A stretch of 5,208 nucleotides of DNA from an uncultured Lachnospiraceae bacterium (GTDB taxonomy: Bacteria; Bacillota; Clostridia; Lachnospirales; Lachnospiraceae), in the NCBI GenBank assembly GCA_902803015.1, contig CADCOL010000073.1, forward strand, positions 1-5,208. Reading direction: 5' to 3'. Of this stretch, positions 4,909 to 5,208 are shown piece after piece. Below the pieces are notes generated by a model that searched no databases, was not told the DNA's origin, and saw nothing but the letters and a program-made list of their open reading frames with translations. Within the stretch, counting starts at the first letter, position 1. Every line of letters begins with the position of its first letter. Position numbers and translations under genes: made by a program.

Positions 4909-5208
4909 TCAGTTTCTGAATACAATCTCACCCGTCGCAGCATCCATCGACTCCACGATGGCAAGCGACTCAAGCTGAATGCCGCGTGCGCGGATTTCGG
5001 CGCCGCCTTTCTGGAAGCCTTTCTCGATGGCGATGCCGACACCCTCCAGTGTAGCGCCGGAGGCATTGATTAAATCAATAAGTCCCATTACGGCGCAGCC
5101 GTTTGCGAGAAAGTCATCGATAATCAGGATATGGTCGTCGGGCGTTAAGAATTTCTTCGAAACAATGATGTCGTAGACACGTTTCTTCGTGAAGGATTCC
5201 ACCTTCGA
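4909..5208 (-). CDS. xpt: Xanthine phosphoribosyltransferase, C-terminal part
   Basis: Cytoplasmic purine salvage enzyme that joins xanthine to PRPP to give XMP and pyrophosphate. The window holds the last 99 residues and the TGA stop; the reading frame stays open to the right edge, so the start is outside. Xpt is usually about 190 residues, so roughly half is missing. The PRPP-binding motif [12 protein letters not shown] is at visible residues 26-37, preceded by VESFTK and IVSKKFL, which match Xpt. The following IEKGFQKGG and the region near [10 protein letters not shown] also fit Xpt better than adenine or hypoxanthine transferases. A GTG inside the visible part is an internal Val codon, not a start. 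Transcribed toward mscL, it shares the intergenic terminator. In Firmicutes xpt is often under a guanine riboswitch, but that region is not in view. Confidence 0.92.
   Translation of the reverse strand, partial: SKVESFTKKRVYDIIVSKKFLTPDDHILIIDDFLANGCAVMGLIDLINASGATLEGVGIAIEKGFQKGGAEIRARGIQLESLAIVESMDAATGEIVFRN

Noticed and set aside
4767..5066. Reverse-strand open frame of 99 codons
   Set aside because: It runs through both terminator hairpins and overlaps xpt in another frame; the product is low-complexity Arg/Ala/Ser.

Overview
The window looks like a piece of a Firmicutes chromosome, most likely Clostridia and probably Lachnospiraceae. The reasons are the gene types, strong AGGAGG-type ribosome binding sites, a MscL with a C-terminal zinc ribbon, a Xpt-type purine salvage enzyme, and balanced base composition. 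This placement is by eye, not by a search. There is no CRISPR array, tRNA, rRNA, phage gene or insertion sequence.

Layout. Positions 1-159 are the last 52 codons of a TrkA-type K+ uptake regulator. Five bases later comes a complete trkH K+ transporter (165-1604). Next is a six-segment voltage-gated-type K+ channel (1646-2827) whose tail carries two tandem RCK_C (TrkA-C) domains and no Rossmann RCK_N domain. These three genes read as one K+ operon. Then comes a compact regulatory region (2826-2930). It holds a near-consensus extended -10 promoter whose spacer is a perfect inverted repeat, and a leader with mutually exclusive short hairpins. It drives a TTG-started membrane HD-GYP protein (2931-4160) whose outer domain resembles a family 2 carbohydrate-binding module. 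After a 100-base gap comes mscL (4261-4782). Two terminators follow, then the 3' part of xpt on the opposite strand (4909-5208, gene start outside the window).

How the genes fit together. TrkA/TrkH (K+ uptake), the K+ channel (K+ flux) and MscL (emergency solute release) are all parts of turgor control. The HD-GYP protein would degrade cyclic di-GMP in response to something outside the cell, possibly a polysaccharide. A link between it and the osmotic genes is inferred only from position. xpt is an unrelated convergent neighbour.

Most notable points: the CBM2-like/HD-GYP fusion; the operator-like palindrome filling the promoter spacer and the 1:2/2:3/3:4 hairpin options in the leader before that gene; and a diverged 68-base tandem duplication of the mscL 3' end, including stop codon and terminator, which explains why there are two terminators in a row.
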